A DNA stretch of 64,000 nt from Lachnospiraceae oral taxon 107 str. F0167 (GCA_000209465.1 GL890594.1:8634-72633), one strand, 5' to 3'. Shown: positions 1-9,357, counted from the first letter of the stretch. Notes: generated by a model from the letters alone, not told the origin. Numbers and translations: made by a program.

Positions 1-1
1 A

Positions 2-430
2 CTTACAGGACTTGGTGCAAAGGGAGATACTCCAAGGGATGGAGATTGGTCATGTCATCAGCTTGGAATGTCTATATCATCACTTTTTGATTCTACACAT
101 GGTGCGACTCTCAGTGCATTATGGGTTTCATGGGCAAATTATGTAAAGGATGAGAATATAGCAAGATTTGCAAGGTTTGCAAGAAGAGTATATGGAATAG
201 CGGAAAGTGATGATGAAAAAGCTGCTGCTGCAGGTATCAAAAAAACGGAGGAATTTTTTAAATCCGTAGATATGCCTACAAGTCTGCATGAGCTTCTTGG
301 CAGAGAGGTGAGTGATAAAGATATAGAAGATTTGGCTTTGAACTGTTCATATAATAAATCAAGAAGTATAGGATGCTTTAAGTCTTTGGATTATCAGGAT
401 ATGTATAATATATATAATAATGCAATATAA
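2..430 (+). CDS. Iron-containing alcohol dehydrogenase, C-terminal part (butanol dehydrogenase-like)
   Basis: The 5' part lies outside the window; the frame is open from base 2 to the stop at 428-430. The visible protein (about 142 residues) has the group III iron alcohol dehydrogenase pattern: a CHQLGMS segment followed about 10 residues later by DSTHGATLS. In this family those histidines bind the catalytic metal. The all-helical C-terminal domain and the short tail match the end of NADH-dependent butanol dehydrogenases. It would reduce an aldehyde to an alcohol in the cytoplasm. Substrate cannot be told from this part. It is followed directly by a strong terminator, so it ends its operon. 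Confidence 0.85.
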   Translation, partial: LTGLGAKGDTPRDGDWSCHQLGMSISSLFDSTHGATLSALWVSWANYVKDENIARFARFARRVYGIAESDDEKAAAAGIKKTEEFFKSVDMPTSLHELLGREVSDKDIEDLALNCSYNKSRSIGCFKSLDYQDMYNIYNNAI

Positions 431-447
431 TAGTCTAATAAATTGTG

Positions 448-483
448 AAAAAGGTTTTAGAGGAAATTTTCTAAAACCTTTTT
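448..483 (+). terminator. Intrinsic terminator of the alcohol dehydrogenase gene
   Basis: A 13-bp perfect stem (448-460 with 471-483) with a 10-nt loop. The 3' arm itself ends in a run of T. It lies 18 bases after the stop codon. Confidence 0.85.
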
Positions 484-605
484 AATTTATCTGGTTAAGG
501 CCGAAGTGTATATTATTAAATATTTAGGTATAAATGACCAAAATACAAATGTATTTATAGGATTCATAGTGCTTTAAAAAATATTTAAGGATTGGTAATT
601 GTAAT

Positions 606-641
606 AAAAACTTCCTGATAATTTTATAATATTATCAGGAA
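606..641 (-). terminator. Intrinsic terminator of the CYTH gene
   Basis: Perfect 11-bp inverted repeat, 612-622 with 631-641. On the minus strand it is followed by a T-run (complement of 604-609). It lies just past the end of the minus-strand CYTH gene. Confidence 0.75.
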
Positions 642-654
642 AAGAATACCGGCT

Positions 655-1113
655 TTATATCCCATACCTTGATATATAAGAATTATGATATCTTTTATCT
701 GAGGTTACATCCTCTCCAAACCAGGAAGGAGGGATAAATGACTTTGCTTCATCAATTGACTTAAACTCAACTTCAACCAAAGTTAAGCTTTCAAGCTCAC
801 CTTTAAATATGTCAAGTTCGGCTACGAGGTCATTTTTTATAGGAATTTTGTAGCGGGTTTTTGAAATAATTATTCCGTCACATTTTTTAAGAAGATGATT
901 AAATGACTCTTCATTCAGCGGCAGATTGTATTCGCTATGTGAGAGCAGACCGCTTCCCTTATAGGTAAGCACATAATCATCATTTTCCCGTCTTATTCTG
1001 ACAACAGGAGCGGTGTTTAAATAGCCCTGAGTCATATCTGTCTTTTCAAAGTTGTTTAAATTATCAGGTATCTCTTTTACAAGAAACTTTCTCTCTATTT
1101 CTATATTTTCCAT
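655..1113 (-). CDS. CYTH-domain (triphosphate tunnel) phosphatase
   Basis: The 152-residue protein starts with the CYTH signature EIERKFLV (residues 5-12). It continues with alternating basic and acidic strands (VRIRRE, YKG, ELDIFKGEL, LVEVEF), as in the eight-stranded triphosphate tunnel fold. Bacterial members of this length hydrolyse triphosphates such as inorganic triphosphate or thiamine triphosphate with a divalent metal; the family also includes CyaB-type adenylate cyclases. The length covers one CYTH domain with no CHAD domain. It is a single gene, divergent from tig, with its own terminator. Substrate is not predictable from sequence. Confidence 0.85.
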   Translation of the reverse strand: MENIEIERKFLVKEIPDNLNNFEKTDMTQGYLNTAPVVRIRRENDDYVLTYKGSGLLSHSEYNLPLNEESFNHLLKKCDGIIISKTRYKIPIKNDLVAELDIFKGELESLTLVEVEFKSIDEAKSFIPPSWFGEDVTSDKRYHNSYISRYGI

Positions 1114-1411
1114 ACTTCTCCTTTTGATTAACAGGTGTTTTTTTAATAAAATATAATAAAAGCTTTGAGGAATAGTTATATAGCTTTTACATACCTGAAT
1201 TATAAGGGCATTTCTCTGTATTTTCCAGCTGCATTTATAGGTTTTATTTGGATGTAAATGGGATATTTTGCAGAATGCGTAAAATCCTGCAAAGTTTTAA
1301 GAAAGAGTTGTGATTAGGATTGTAAAACAAAAACTCTAAAGGGGATACCTGAACCGTAATGCAAATAATTCTAAAATATCCTAAAATATATTTTAAACTT
1401 TTTAATCACTG
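1114..1411. other. Intergenic region between the divergent CYTH gene and tig
   Basis: AT-rich, no convincing open frame. Two short inverted repeats are visible: AAAAGCT at 1158-1164 with AGCTTTT at 1182-1188, in the leader of the minus-strand gene, and TTGCAG at 1268-1273 with CTGCAA at 1288-1293. Neither has a clear role. The tig promoter is at the right edge. Confidence 0.5.
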
Positions 1412-1440
1412 TTGTATGAGATTTATCTTTATGCTATAAT
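1412..1440 (+). promoter_or_regulatory. SigA-type promoter of tig
   Basis: TTGTAT (1412-1417), 17-bp spacer, TATAAT (1435-1440). Transcription would start near 1447. The short inverted repeat ATGCC (1453-1457) / GGCAT (1465-1469) then sits at the extreme 5' end of the mRNA, where it could act as a stabilising stem. Confidence 0.8.
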
Positions 1441-1492
1441 GGTTAATTAGATATGCCTCTTTTGGGCATTTATGAAACAAGGAGAAACTTTA

Positions 1493-2779
1493 ATGAGCGT
1501 AGAAGTACAAAAATTAGAAAAAAACATGGCAAAGCTTACAGTCACAGTAGAAGCTAAAGAATTTGATAAGGCTATAGCTGATTCCTTTAAGAAAAATAAA
1601 AATAGATTCAATGTTCCGGGATTTAGAAAGGGACATGTTACACAGGAAGTTTTTGAGAAGATGTACGGTTCGGACAACCTGATTCCAGATGCTATAGATT
1701 TTTCACTTGATGCTACATATCCGGGCGCTGCAAAAGAGTCAGGGCTTGAAATAGTTTCAAGACCGCAGATAAATATTAAGAATGCTAAAAAGGGTGAAGA
1801 TTTTGTATACGAGGCTTTGATTGCTGTAAGACCTGAGGTTACTCTTGGAGAGTACAAGGGTATTGAGGTAGCTAAGGCTGATGAAGTTGTAAATGATGAT
1901 GATATAGCAAGTGCATTAAAGAGCGAGCAGGAAAAGAACGCAAGACTTATTACTGTAGAGGGCAGACCTGTAGAAAAGGGTGACAATATTTCACTTGACT
2001 TTGAAGGAAGCATTGACGGAGTGCCTTTCAACGGCGGAAAGGGAGAGGACTATCCGCTTGTTATCGGTTCAGGTGCCTTTATTCCGGGATTTGAAGATCA
2101 GATTATCGGACATAATGCAGGCGAGGATTTTAATGTAAATATAACATTCCCTGAGAATTATCAGATGAAGGATCTTGCAGGTAAGGCAGCCGTATTTGCT
2201 TGTAAAGTAAAGGAAATCAGGAAAAAAGAGCTTCCTGAGCTTGATGATGATTTCGCAGGTGAGATCAGCGAGTTTGAGACAATGGCTGAGTACAAGGAAG
2301 ATTTAAAGAAGCAGCTTGCAGAGGCTAAGGCTAAGAGAGCGGCTACAGAAAATGAGAATGCTATTGTAGATAAATTGATTGAGACTTCTACAATGGATAT
2401 TCCCGATCCGATGATTGATGCACAGGTTGAAGGACTTGTAGCTGATTATGGCAGAAGAATGCAGTCTCAGGGCATTTCACTTGATCAGTATCTTCAGATT
2501 ACAGGTATGACAAGAGAGGATCTTAATAATCAGTTTAAGCCTCAGGCTTTAAAGCAGATTAAGACAAGACTTGTACTTGAAGAAGTGGCTAAGGCTGAAA
2601 ACATTACAGCAACCGAGGCTGAGATAGAAGAAGAGTTACAGAAGATAGCAGATTCTTACAAAATGGAATTAGACAAGATCAAAGGATTCTTTGGAGAAAA
2701 TGAGAGAAAGCAGATGTCTGAGGATCTTGCAGTTCAAAAAGCAATTGACTTTTTAGTGGAAAATGCTAAATTAGTATAA
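1493..2779 (+). CDS. tig: Trigger factor, ribosome-associated chaperone and peptidyl-prolyl isomerase
   Basis: At 428 residues it has the normal trigger-factor length. The N-terminal ribosome-binding domain carries the signature FRKGHVT (usually GFRxGKxP). A central FKBP domain follows (VEKGDNISLDFEGSIDG, then GSGAFIPGFEDQIIG), and then the helical C-terminal cradle. It binds the ribosome exit tunnel and holds nascent chains. The start at 1493 is preferred over the in-frame ATG at 1472, because AAGGAG (1479-1484) sits 8 bases before it and would lie inside the longer frame. It is first in the tig-clpP-clpX-lon-engB quality-control block, an order common in Firmicutes. Confidence 0.97.
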   Translation: MSVEVQKLEKNMAKLTVTVEAKEFDKAIADSFKKNKNRFNVPGFRKGHVTQEVFEKMYGSDNLIPDAIDFSLDATYPGAAKESGLEIVSRPQINIKNAKKGEDFVYEALIAVRPEVTLGEYKGIEVAKADEVVNDDDIASALKSEQEKNARLITVEGRPVEKGDNISLDFEGSIDGVPFNGGKGEDYPLVIGSGAFIPGFEDQIIGHNAGEDFNVNITFPENYQMKDLAGKAAVFACKVKEIRKKELPELDDDFAGEISEFETMAEYKEDLKKQLAEAKAKRAATENENAIVDKLIETSTMDIPDPMIDAQVEGLVADYGRRMQSQGISLDQYLQITGMTREDLNNQFKPQALKQIKTRLVLEEVAKAENITATEAEIEEELQKIADSYKMELDKIKGFFGENERKQMSEDLAVQKAIDFLVENAKLV

Positions 2780-2786
2780 TGTATAA

Positions 2787-2814
2787 AAATAAGTCAGCCA
2801 GGAGGCTGGCTTAT
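2787..2814 (+). promoter_or_regulatory. Intercistronic hairpin between tig and clpP
   Basis: 12-bp stem (2787-2798 with 2803-2814, one G-T pair) with a 4-nt loop and no following T-run. It is more likely an mRNA-stability or processing element, or a leaky attenuator, than a full terminator. Confidence 0.5.
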
Positions 2815-2861
2815 TGGAGCATTAAAGGATTTAATAAATCAGACAGTCAGATAGGAGAATT

Positions 2862-3443
2862 ATGAGTTTAGTACCTACAGTCATTGAGTCTACAAGCAGA
2901 GGTGAGAGAGCCTTTGATATATACTCAAGATTATTAAAAGATAGAATAATATTTTTAGGAGAAGAGGTAAATGATGTTACTGCAAGTCTTGTGGTTGCAC
3001 AGATTCTTTTCCTTGAGTCTGAAGATCCTACAAAGGATATAAATCTGTATATAAACAGCCCCGGCGGAAGTGTTGTAGCCGGCATGGCTATATATGATAC
3101 AATGCAATATGTAAAATGTGATGTATCCACTATATGCATGGGTATGGCGGCAAGCATGGGAGCCTTCCTTCTTGCAGGCGGTACAAAGGGAAAAAGATAT
3201 GCCCTTCCGAATGCGGAGATTATGATTCATCAGCCGTCAGGCGGTGCACAGGGACAGGCTACAGAGATTAGGATAGCCGCAGAACAGATTTTGAAGACAA
3301 AAGAAAAAATGAATAAGATTTTGGCTGAGAATACAAATCGGCCTATTGAGGTCATAGAAAGAGATACCGAAAGAGACAATTATATGTCTGCAAAAGAGGC
3401 TCTTGACTATGGAATTATAGATAAGGTTATAGAACACCACTAA
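2862..3443 (+). CDS. clpP: ATP-dependent Clp protease proteolytic subunit
   Basis: 193 residues, the usual length. The catalytic triad is visible as Ser98 (GMAASMGAF), His123 ([10 protein letters not shown]) and Asp172 (ERDNYM), one residue off the Bacillus subtilis numbering. The oxyanion segment SPGGSV and the C-terminal ALDYGIID are conserved. ClpP forms a double heptamer that degrades proteins fed by Clp ATPases. AGGAG lies just before the ATG. clpX follows after 9 bases, so the protease and its ATPase are co-expressed. Confidence 0.98.
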   Translation: MSLVPTVIESTSRGERAFDIYSRLLKDRIIFLGEEVNDVTASLVVAQILFLESEDPTKDINLYINSPGGSVVAGMAIYDTMQYVKCDVSTICMGMAASMGAFLLAGGTKGKRYALPNAEIMIHQPSGGAQGQATEIRIAAEQILKTKEKMNKILAENTNRPIEVIERDTERDNYMSAKEALDYGIIDKVIEHH

Positions 3444-3452
3444 GGAGGTATT

Positions 3453-4736
3453 ATGGCCAATAAGGACAAAATATGTTGTTCATTTTGTGGGAAAACATCT
3501 GATCAGGTGAGAAGACTTTTATCAGGTCCAAATGGAGTGTATATTTGTGATGAATGTATAGAATTATGTTCGGAAATACTTGAGGAGGAGCTTGAAGGGG
3601 TTTCAGACCACTATGATGTTTCAAATGATATAAATCTCTTAAAGCCGAAGGAAATAAAAAACTTTTTGGATGAGTATGTTATCGGACAGGATAGTGCAAA
3701 GAAAGTATTATCCGTAGCGGTATATAATCATTATAAGAGAATAAAGTCTAAAAAAAGTGCAGAGGTTGAGATCCAAAAGAGTAATATCTTGATGCTTGGA
3801 CCTACAGGTTCGGGAAAAACATATTTGGCACAGACTCTTGCAAAGATTTTGAATGTTCCTTTCGCTATTGCGGATGCGACTACACTTACAGAAGCGGGAT
3901 ATGTAGGAGAGGATGTTGAAAATATTCTCTTAAAGCTTATTCAGGCTGCCGACGGTGATATAAACAGAGCCGAGTATGGTATAATTTATATAGATGAGAT
4001 AGATAAGATTACAAAGAAGTCCGAGAATGTATCAATCACCAGAGATGTATCGGGTGAGGGTGTACAGCAGGCATTATTAAAGATACTGGAAGGCTCGATG
4101 GCATCGGTTCCGCCGCAGGGAGGCAGAAAGCATCCTCAGCAGGAACTTATCCATATAGACACCACCAATATATTGTTTATATGCGGCGGTGCTTTTGACG
4201 GACTTGAGAAGATTGTCGAGAACAGACTTTCAAAGGGAAGCATAGGATTTAATTCAGATGTAGTGGAGAAAAACTCAAAGTCTGTAGATGAATTATTTAA
4301 GATGGTACTTCCGGGTGATTTGACAAAGTTCGGTCTTATACCTGAGTTTATAGGTCGTGTGCCTGTGACGGTATCACTTGATATGCTGGATAAGGATGCG
4401 CTTGTACAGATAATGACAAAACCTAAGAATGCTATCACAAAGCAGTATCAAAAGCTGTTTGAGCTGGATGATGTTAAGCTTGAGTTTGATGAAAAGGCTG
4501 TTGAAGAGGTGGCAAATCTGGCATTGGAGAGAAAAATCGGTGCAAGAGGTTTAAGGTCAATACTTGAGGGTGTTATGACAGATATGATGTATGAGATACC
4601 TTCGGATCCGAATATCGGAATTTGCACTATCACAAAGGAAACAATAGACGGTGGGGAGCCGGATATTGTGTACAGAGATAAATCTGTAAGAAAAAAGAAG
4701 ATAAAAGATACAAATGAAAACAGCGAAAGTGCTTAA
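3453..4736 (+). CDS. clpX: ATP-dependent Clp protease ATP-binding subunit ClpX
   Basis: 427 residues. The N-terminal zinc-binding domain has two Cys pairs (CSFC at 9-12 and CDEC at 32-35). An AAA+ module follows with Walker A GPTGSGKT (near residue 116) and Walker [11 protein letters not shown], then the sensor/ClpX C-terminal domain with [10 protein letters not shown]. ClpX recognises tagged or specific substrates, unfolds them and passes them to ClpP. A good AAGGAGGT lies before the start. A lysine-rich tail (RKKKIKD) ends the protein. Confidence 0.98.
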   Translation: MANKDKICCSFCGKTSDQVRRLLSGPNGVYICDECIELCSEILEEELEGVSDHYDVSNDINLLKPKEIKNFLDEYVIGQDSAKKVLSVAVYNHYKRIKSKKSAEVEIQKSNILMLGPTGSGKTYLAQTLAKILNVPFAIADATTLTEAGYVGEDVENILLKLIQAADGDINRAEYGIIYIDEIDKITKKSENVSITRDVSGEGVQQALLKILEGSMASVPPQGGRKHPQQELIHIDTTNILFICGGAFDGLEKIVENRLSKGSIGFNSDVVEKNSKSVDELFKMVLPGDLTKFGLIPEFIGRVPVTVSLDMLDKDALVQIMTKPKNAITKQYQKLFELDDVKLEFDEKAVEEVANLALERKIGARGLRSILEGVMTDMMYEIPSDPNIGICTITKETIDGGEPDIVYRDKSVRKKKIKDTNENSESA

Positions 4737-4739
4737 GAA

Positions 4740-4767
4740 TTTTACCCTCGGTTCCCCGGGGGTAAAA
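4740..4767 (+). promoter_or_regulatory. Intercistronic hairpin between clpX and lon
   Basis: 8-bp stem (4740-4747 with 4760-4767) with a GC-rich loop that can itself pair (CCCC/GGGG). It is followed by A-rich, not T-rich, sequence, so it is not a typical terminator. It probably affects mRNA processing or partial read-through into lon. Confidence 0.45.
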
Positions 4768-4789
4768 AAATATAAAAAATAGGAAAAAG

Positions 4790-7078
4790 ATGGATAGATT
4801 AAAGGTTGTAATAGTCAGAGGACAGATAATTTTTCCGGGAGAGGTAATCGGATTTTCATCCATTGAATCGGATAAAATCAAGATGCAGCTGGAAGCCTTT
4901 GACAATGATGAAGAACTGTTTTTAACAAGATATAAATCAGATAATGAAGATGAAACAGATTTTCCGGAAATAGAGACAAATGGTGTCATTATAAAGGTAG
5001 AAACTGTAAAAAACAAGGACAATGGTGCTACCGAAATAATGGCAAAGGCATTAAGAAGAGCAAAACTGAAAACATTGTACCCAAAAAGTCCATATGATAT
5101 GGAGGGTGATGTAGAAGAATATATAAAGTCCAAAGAGGGCTTTGATACAATGTTTAACAGTATTCAAACCGCCATGCGGCAATATGGTGAGGTGAATACG
5201 AAGTTTAGAAAAAACTTCCTTGAGGATCTTCTTGCAGAGGACAATTTACCGGATTTATTGGACGGATTAAGGCTGGCATTGCCGCTTGATTATACAAACA
5301 GAATTGCAGTCAATGATGCAAATACCCCTATAGATGAAGCAAAGATTCTTATGAGTATTATGGCTGAGGCGGTAAACAGAAAGCTTATAGCCGATACCAT
5401 AAAGGTGGAAGTGGATAAGGACATTTCAAAAAATCAAAGGGATTATATTCTTAGAGAACATCTAAAGGTAATTCAAAATGAAATGGCAAAAAACAGCGGT
5501 TATGAAACCGTATCTGATGAATATGAAGAAAAACTGGCTAAATTAAAGCTGGCTGATGAATATAAAGAAAAACTAAAAAAAGATATTTCCAGATTAAATA
5601 ATGCCGGAAGCAACGGGGCTGAGGGTAATGTGCTGAGAACATATCTTGACACTGTTTTTGAAATGCCTTTTGAGGTATATAGTGAGGACTTTAATGATAT
5701 ACTCCGTGCCAAAAAAGTATTGGATGAGGATCACTATGGCTTGGAAAAGGTAAAGGACAGAATTTTGGAATATCTGTCGGTCAGGATATTAAATCCTATA
5801 GGAAATTCTCCGATATTATGTCTGGTGGGACCGCCGGGAACCGGTAAGACCTCTATTGCCAAGAGTGTTGCAAAGGCGCTTGGAAGAAAATATGTGAGAA
5901 TAAGTCTTGGCGGAGTAGGGGATGAAGCGGAGATAAGGGGGCATAGAAGAACCTATGTAGGTGCTATGCCGGGAAGAATAGTGGAGGCTATAAAGAATGC
6001 CAAAGTTTCAAATCCTCTTCTTTTGCTGGATGAGATAGATAAGAGCTCAAGAGATTATAAGGGAGATGTATCATCGGCGCTTTTGGAGGTGCTTGACGGC
6101 GAGCAGAATAAGACTTTCAGAGACAGATATCTGGAGATACCTTTGGATTTGTCAAAGGTGTTGTTTATAGCTACCGCAAATACTCTTGATACCATCCCAA
6201 GACCACTGCTTGACAGAATGGATATTATAGAAATCAGTTCCTATACCGAAAATGAAAAATATCATATAGCAAAGAAGTATTTAATACCTAAGGAAGTGGA
6301 GGCAAACGGACTTAGGGATATAGAAATAAGCTTTAGTGATAAGGCTATAAAAAAGGTAATCCACAATTATACAAGGGAAGCGGGAGTCAGAAATCTTTCA
6401 AGAAGAATAGGAGATATTTGCAGAAAATGTGCCAGAGAATCTCTTGAGGGAAAAAAGAAATTTAAAATCACTGAAAAGAGTGTTTATAAATATCTCGGAA
6501 AAGAAAAAGTGAGATTTGATGAGATAGAAAAAGAACCTCAGGTAGGAGTGGTTACAGGGCTTGCATGGACCAGTGTGGGCGGAGATACTTTAAGCATTGA
6601 AGTAAATATAATGCCGGGAAAGGGTGTACTTACATTAACCGGAAATATGGGTGATGTAATGAAGGAGAGTGCCGGAATCGCAAAGAGCCTTGTAAGAAGT
6701 ATGGCTGAGGAGTATTCTATAGCTGAGGGATTTTTTGAAAAGCATGATATACATTTGCATATTCCGGAGGGTGCAGTACCTAAGGACGGTCCAAGTGCAG
6801 GTGTTACAATGACCACAGCCCTTATATCGGCTATTACCGAAAGGAAGGTCAGAGCTGATGTGGCAATGACCGGGGAGATAACCCTCAGGGGCAAAGTTTT
6901 AGCTATAGGCGGGCTTAAGGAAAAACTTTTGGCTGCAAAACTTGCCGGAGTAAAGACTGTATGTGTACCTAAGGAAAATGAGGCGGATATTGCGGAGCTT
7001 TCCGTTGAGATTACCGGCGGACTTGAGATAGTATATGTTAGGGATATAAAGGAAGTCCTAAGTACTGCACTGATATAA
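4790..7078 (+). CDS. lon: ATP-dependent protease Lon (LonA type)
   Basis: 762 residues in three parts. The N-terminal LON substrate domain (about 1-200; it starts with VRGQIIFPGEV and is rather divergent and acidic) is followed by the AAA+ domain with Walker A GPPGTGKT (about 346-353) and Walker B LLLLDEIDK. The C-terminal protease domain has catalytic Ser669 (PKDGPSAGVTM) and the partner lysine in GGLKEKLL (about 710-712). It degrades misfolded and short-lived regulatory proteins in the cytosol. It lies 53 bases after clpX and 9 bases before engB, an arrangement shared with Bacillus and Clostridium. Confidence 0.97.
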   Translation: MDRLKVVIVRGQIIFPGEVIGFSSIESDKIKMQLEAFDNDEELFLTRYKSDNEDETDFPEIETNGVIIKVETVKNKDNGATEIMAKALRRAKLKTLYPKSPYDMEGDVEEYIKSKEGFDTMFNSIQTAMRQYGEVNTKFRKNFLEDLLAEDNLPDLLDGLRLALPLDYTNRIAVNDANTPIDEAKILMSIMAEAVNRKLIADTIKVEVDKDISKNQRDYILREHLKVIQNEMAKNSGYETVSDEYEEKLAKLKLADEYKEKLKKDISRLNNAGSNGAEGNVLRTYLDTVFEMPFEVYSEDFNDILRAKKVLDEDHYGLEKVKDRILEYLSVRILNPIGNSPILCLVGPPGTGKTSIAKSVAKALGRKYVRISLGGVGDEAEIRGHRRTYVGAMPGRIVEAIKNAKVSNPLLLLDEIDKSSRDYKGDVSSALLEVLDGEQNKTFRDRYLEIPLDLSKVLFIATANTLDTIPRPLLDRMDIIEISSYTENEKYHIAKKYLIPKEVEANGLRDIEISFSDKAIKKVIHNYTREAGVRNLSRRIGDICRKCARESLEGKKKFKITEKSVYKYLGKEKVRFDEIEKEPQVGVVTGLAWTSVGGDTLSIEVNIMPGKGVLTLTGNMGDVMKESAGIAKSLVRSMAEEYSIAEGFFEKHDIHLHIPEGAVPKDGPSAGVTMTTALISAITERKVRADVAMTGEITLRGKVLAIGGLKEKLLAAKLAGVKTVCVPKENEADIAELSVEITGGLEIVYVRDIKEVLSTALI

Positions 7079-7087
7079 GAGGTATTT

Positions 7088-7681
7088 ATGATAATAAAAA
7101 AAGCTGAGCTTGAAACTGTATGCGGTATAACCAGCAAATTTCCGGACAATAAAGAGCCGGAAATAGTATTTGCGGGGAAGTCAAATGTAGGGAAATCTTC
7201 GCTTATAAATGCATTGATGAATAGAAAATCATTGGCAAGAACATCCGGTAAGCCGGGAAAAACGCAGACAATAAATTATTATAAGGTAAATGATGATTTG
7301 TATTTTGTAGATTTGCCGGGATACGGATATGCCAATGCCAATCTTGCAACAAAAGAGAAATGGGGCAAGATGATAGAGAGGTACCTGCATACCTCAAAAC
7401 AAATCAAATGCATATTTTTACTTATTGATATAAGACATGAACCGGGTAAAAATGATAAGCAGATGTATGACTGGATTGTATATAACGGTTACAGTCCGGT
7501 AATCATAGCAACAAAGCTTGATAAACTTAAAAGAAGTCAGATAGCCAAATGTGTAAAGGCTGTGAGAGAGGGGCTTGGCTTGCCGAAAGAAGGTGTGCTT
7601 ATACCCTTCTCCTCAGAGACGAAGCAGGGCAGGGAAGAAGTATATGAGTTTATAGAAAATCTTTTGTTAAAGCAGGCTTAG
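7088..7681 (+). CDS. engB: Ribosome-assembly GTPase EngB (YsxC/YihA)
   Basis: 197 residues with a single G domain: G1 GKSNVGKSS, a G2-type TSGKPGKTQT segment, G3 DLPGYGYA, G4 TKLDKL and a G5-like PFSSETKQG. This matches the EngB/YsxC family, which acts late in 50S subunit assembly. A GAGG Shine-Dalgarno overlaps the end of lon, and lon-engB is a widely conserved pair. It is probably essential, as in other Firmicutes (family knowledge). Confidence 0.97.
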   Translation: MIIKKAELETVCGITSKFPDNKEPEIVFAGKSNVGKSSLINALMNRKSLARTSGKPGKTQTINYYKVNDDLYFVDLPGYGYANANLATKEKWGKMIERYLHTSKQIKCIFLLIDIRHEPGKNDKQMYDWIVYNGYSPVIIATKLDKLKRSQIAKCVKAVREGLGLPKEGVLIPFSSETKQGREEVYEFIENLLLKQA

Positions 7682-7691
7682 TGGGGTTTTT

Positions 7692-8363
7692 ATGAAAATA
7701 TTTATTGTAGAAGATGATGAGAATATAGTGGAACTGCTCAGTGATGAACTTAGGCAGTGGGGATATGAAACAAAATCGGTAAGGGATTTTAATGATGTTG
7801 CAAATGAGATATTTCAGTATAATCCGAATCTTGTGCTGATGGATATTACTCTGCCATATTATAACGGATTTTACTGGACACAGAAAATTAGACAAAATTC
7901 GAATGTGCCTATTATTTTCATCTCTTCTCACAATAATCAGGTAGACATGGTATCCGCCATGCAATTCGGTGCGGATGATTATATTACAAAACCTATTGAT
8001 ATAAATCTTACAAGAGTAAAAATACAGGCAATACTAAGAAGAACTTATGAATATACCATGCCTGTTGATAAGCCTGTATTTGAAGGTATAAGCCTTGATA
8101 TATCAAAGGCGAAACTTTTGGGTGAGGGATTTTGTATAGACCTTACAAAGACGGAACTTCTTATATTGGAGTATTTATTTAATATGAGAGGTAGGATTGC
8201 AAAAAGAGAGGATATTATGAATCATTGCTGGCAAGGTGATGATTTTATTGATGACAATACTTTGGCAGTAAATATTACCAGACTTAGAAAAAAATTAAGC
8301 GTTGTAGGATATAAGGAATTTATACAGACGAAAAAAGGTATGGGATATTACCTTCAGAGGTAG
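7692..8363 (+). CDS. OmpR-family response regulator, BceR/GraR-like
   Basis: 223 residues. The receiver domain (1-115) has acidic residues at EDD (7-9), phospho-acceptor Asp51 (LVLMDITLP) and Lys in ITKPID. It is followed by a winged-helix DNA-binding domain ending GMGYYLQR. The best fit is the subgroup that pairs with intramembrane-sensing kinases and BceAB transporters, because the kinase and such a transporter follow directly. Its likely operator is TTACA-N4-TGTAA at 9261-9278, just upstream of the transporter genes. The kinase gene begins 2 bases after its stop. Confidence 0.92.
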   Translation: MKIFIVEDDENIVELLSDELRQWGYETKSVRDFNDVANEIFQYNPNLVLMDITLPYYNGFYWTQKIRQNSNVPIIFISSHNNQVDMVSAMQFGADDYITKPIDINLTRVKIQAILRRTYEYTMPVDKPVFEGISLDISKAKLLGEGFCIDLTKTELLILEYLFNMRGRIAKREDIMNHCWQGDDFIDDNTLAVNITRLRKKLSVVGYKEFIQTKKGMGYYLQR

Positions 8364-8365
8364 AT

Positions 8366-9253
8366 ATGAATAAATTATGGTCTTTTTTAAAAAGTGAATA
8401 TCGTGTTTTTATTACCCTTCTATTTGTATGTTCTATATTTGGAGGGGTATTTTTGTTTGCCGGTTTAAATATGGAATATTTTGTTTTAGGGCTTGAAATT
8501 ATATTATTTGCCCTGTTTATTTTTCTTGTTATGGAATGGTTTTCCTATGTAAAAAAAGAGGATATGGCAAAAAGAATAGAGGAGCTGGAAATCGAAAATA
8601 AAGCATTGCAAAGCAAGATAATAGATGAAAGAAAAGATTTGGAAGAGTATTTTCTGCTTTGGATACATCAGATAAAAACTCCTATTACAGTTTGTAATCT
8701 TATTTTGGGCAAGCCTGATGCGGATCACAGATTGAGAGAGCAGATGATTTATATAGAGGAATATACAAATATGGCTATGAATTATTTGAAATTGCTGGAA
8801 AGAACCTCGGATATGGACATTTATGAGGTGGATTTGGATATCATAATCAGCAGTATAGTAAAAAAATATTCTCTTATATTTATCGAAAAGAAAATATCAC
8901 TTAACTATACTCCTACAAATGCAAAGGTAATAAGCGATGCCAAGTGGCTTTCCATAATGCTTGAACAGATTATTTCAAATGCATTAAAATACACAAAATC
9001 GGGAAAAATAAGTATAAATTTTGATAAGGAGCTTTTAAAACTGAGTATTAAGGACACGGGAATAGGCATTCCCTCAAAGGATATAAAGAAAATATTTGAC
9101 AGAGGATATTCGGGTTTTAACGGCAGAGTAAATGAAAAGTCCAGCGGGCTTGGGCTTTATATGGTGGGAAGAATTGCTCAGATTCTAAATATTAAAATAG
9201 AGGTGTATTCCAAATTAAATATAGGAAGTGAGTTTAACTTTATATTCAAATAG
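8366..9253 (+). CDS. Intramembrane-sensing histidine kinase, BceS/GraS-like
   Basis: 295 residues. Two membrane helices (about 14-33 and 39-58) are joined by a loop of only a few residues, so there is no real extracellular sensor domain. This is the hallmark of BceS-type kinases, which read the state of their partner ABC transporter. After a coiled linker comes the H-box with His101 (LLWIHQIKTP), the N-box (NALKYTKSG), G1 (DTGIGIPS) and G2 (SSGLGLYMVG). It would phosphorylate the adjacent regulator when the transporter meets a cell-wall-active peptide such as bacitracin (family knowledge; the actual inducer is unknown). Confidence 0.92.
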   Translation: MNKLWSFLKSEYRVFITLLFVCSIFGGVFLFAGLNMEYFVLGLEIILFALFIFLVMEWFSYVKKEDMAKRIEELEIENKALQSKIIDERKDLEEYFLLWIHQIKTPITVCNLILGKPDADHRLREQMIYIEEYTNMAMNYLKLLERTSDMDIYEVDLDIIISSIVKKYSLIFIEKKISLNYTPTNAKVISDAKWLSIMLEQIISNALKYTKSGKISINFDKELLKLSIKDTGIGIPSKDIKKIFDRGYSGFNGRVNEKSSGLGLYMVGRIAQILNIKIEVYSKLNIGSEFNFIFK

Positions 9254-9260
9254 CTTTTAA

Positions 9261-9278
9261 TCTTACAAAACTGTAAGA
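9261..9278 (+). promoter_or_regulatory. Predicted BceR-type operator upstream of the transporter genes
   Basis: Perfect inverted repeat TCTTACA (9261-9267), 4-nt spacer, TGTAAGA (9272-9278). It fits the TNACA-N4-TGTAA consensus known for BceR/VirR-type regulators. A weak -10-like TAGATA lies at 9300-9305 and no good -35 box is seen, as expected for an activator-dependent promoter. Confidence 0.75.
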
Positions 9279-9357
9279 AAAAAGGCGGGATTGTCATATT
9301 AGATAAATGCAGGAAGTTTAAAGAGAATATAGAATACAGTATATAAAGGAGGTAGAA

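Noticed and set aside
1114-1411. Riboswitch or small RNA between the CYTH gene and tig
   Set aside because: Inverted repeats are short, there is no terminator-like stem with T-run on either strand, and the tig promoter lies downstream of the region.
1447-2031. Open frame of 194 codons on the minus strand inside tig
   Set aside because: Shadow of trigger factor: Ser/Phe-rich, no homology pattern, no start signals.
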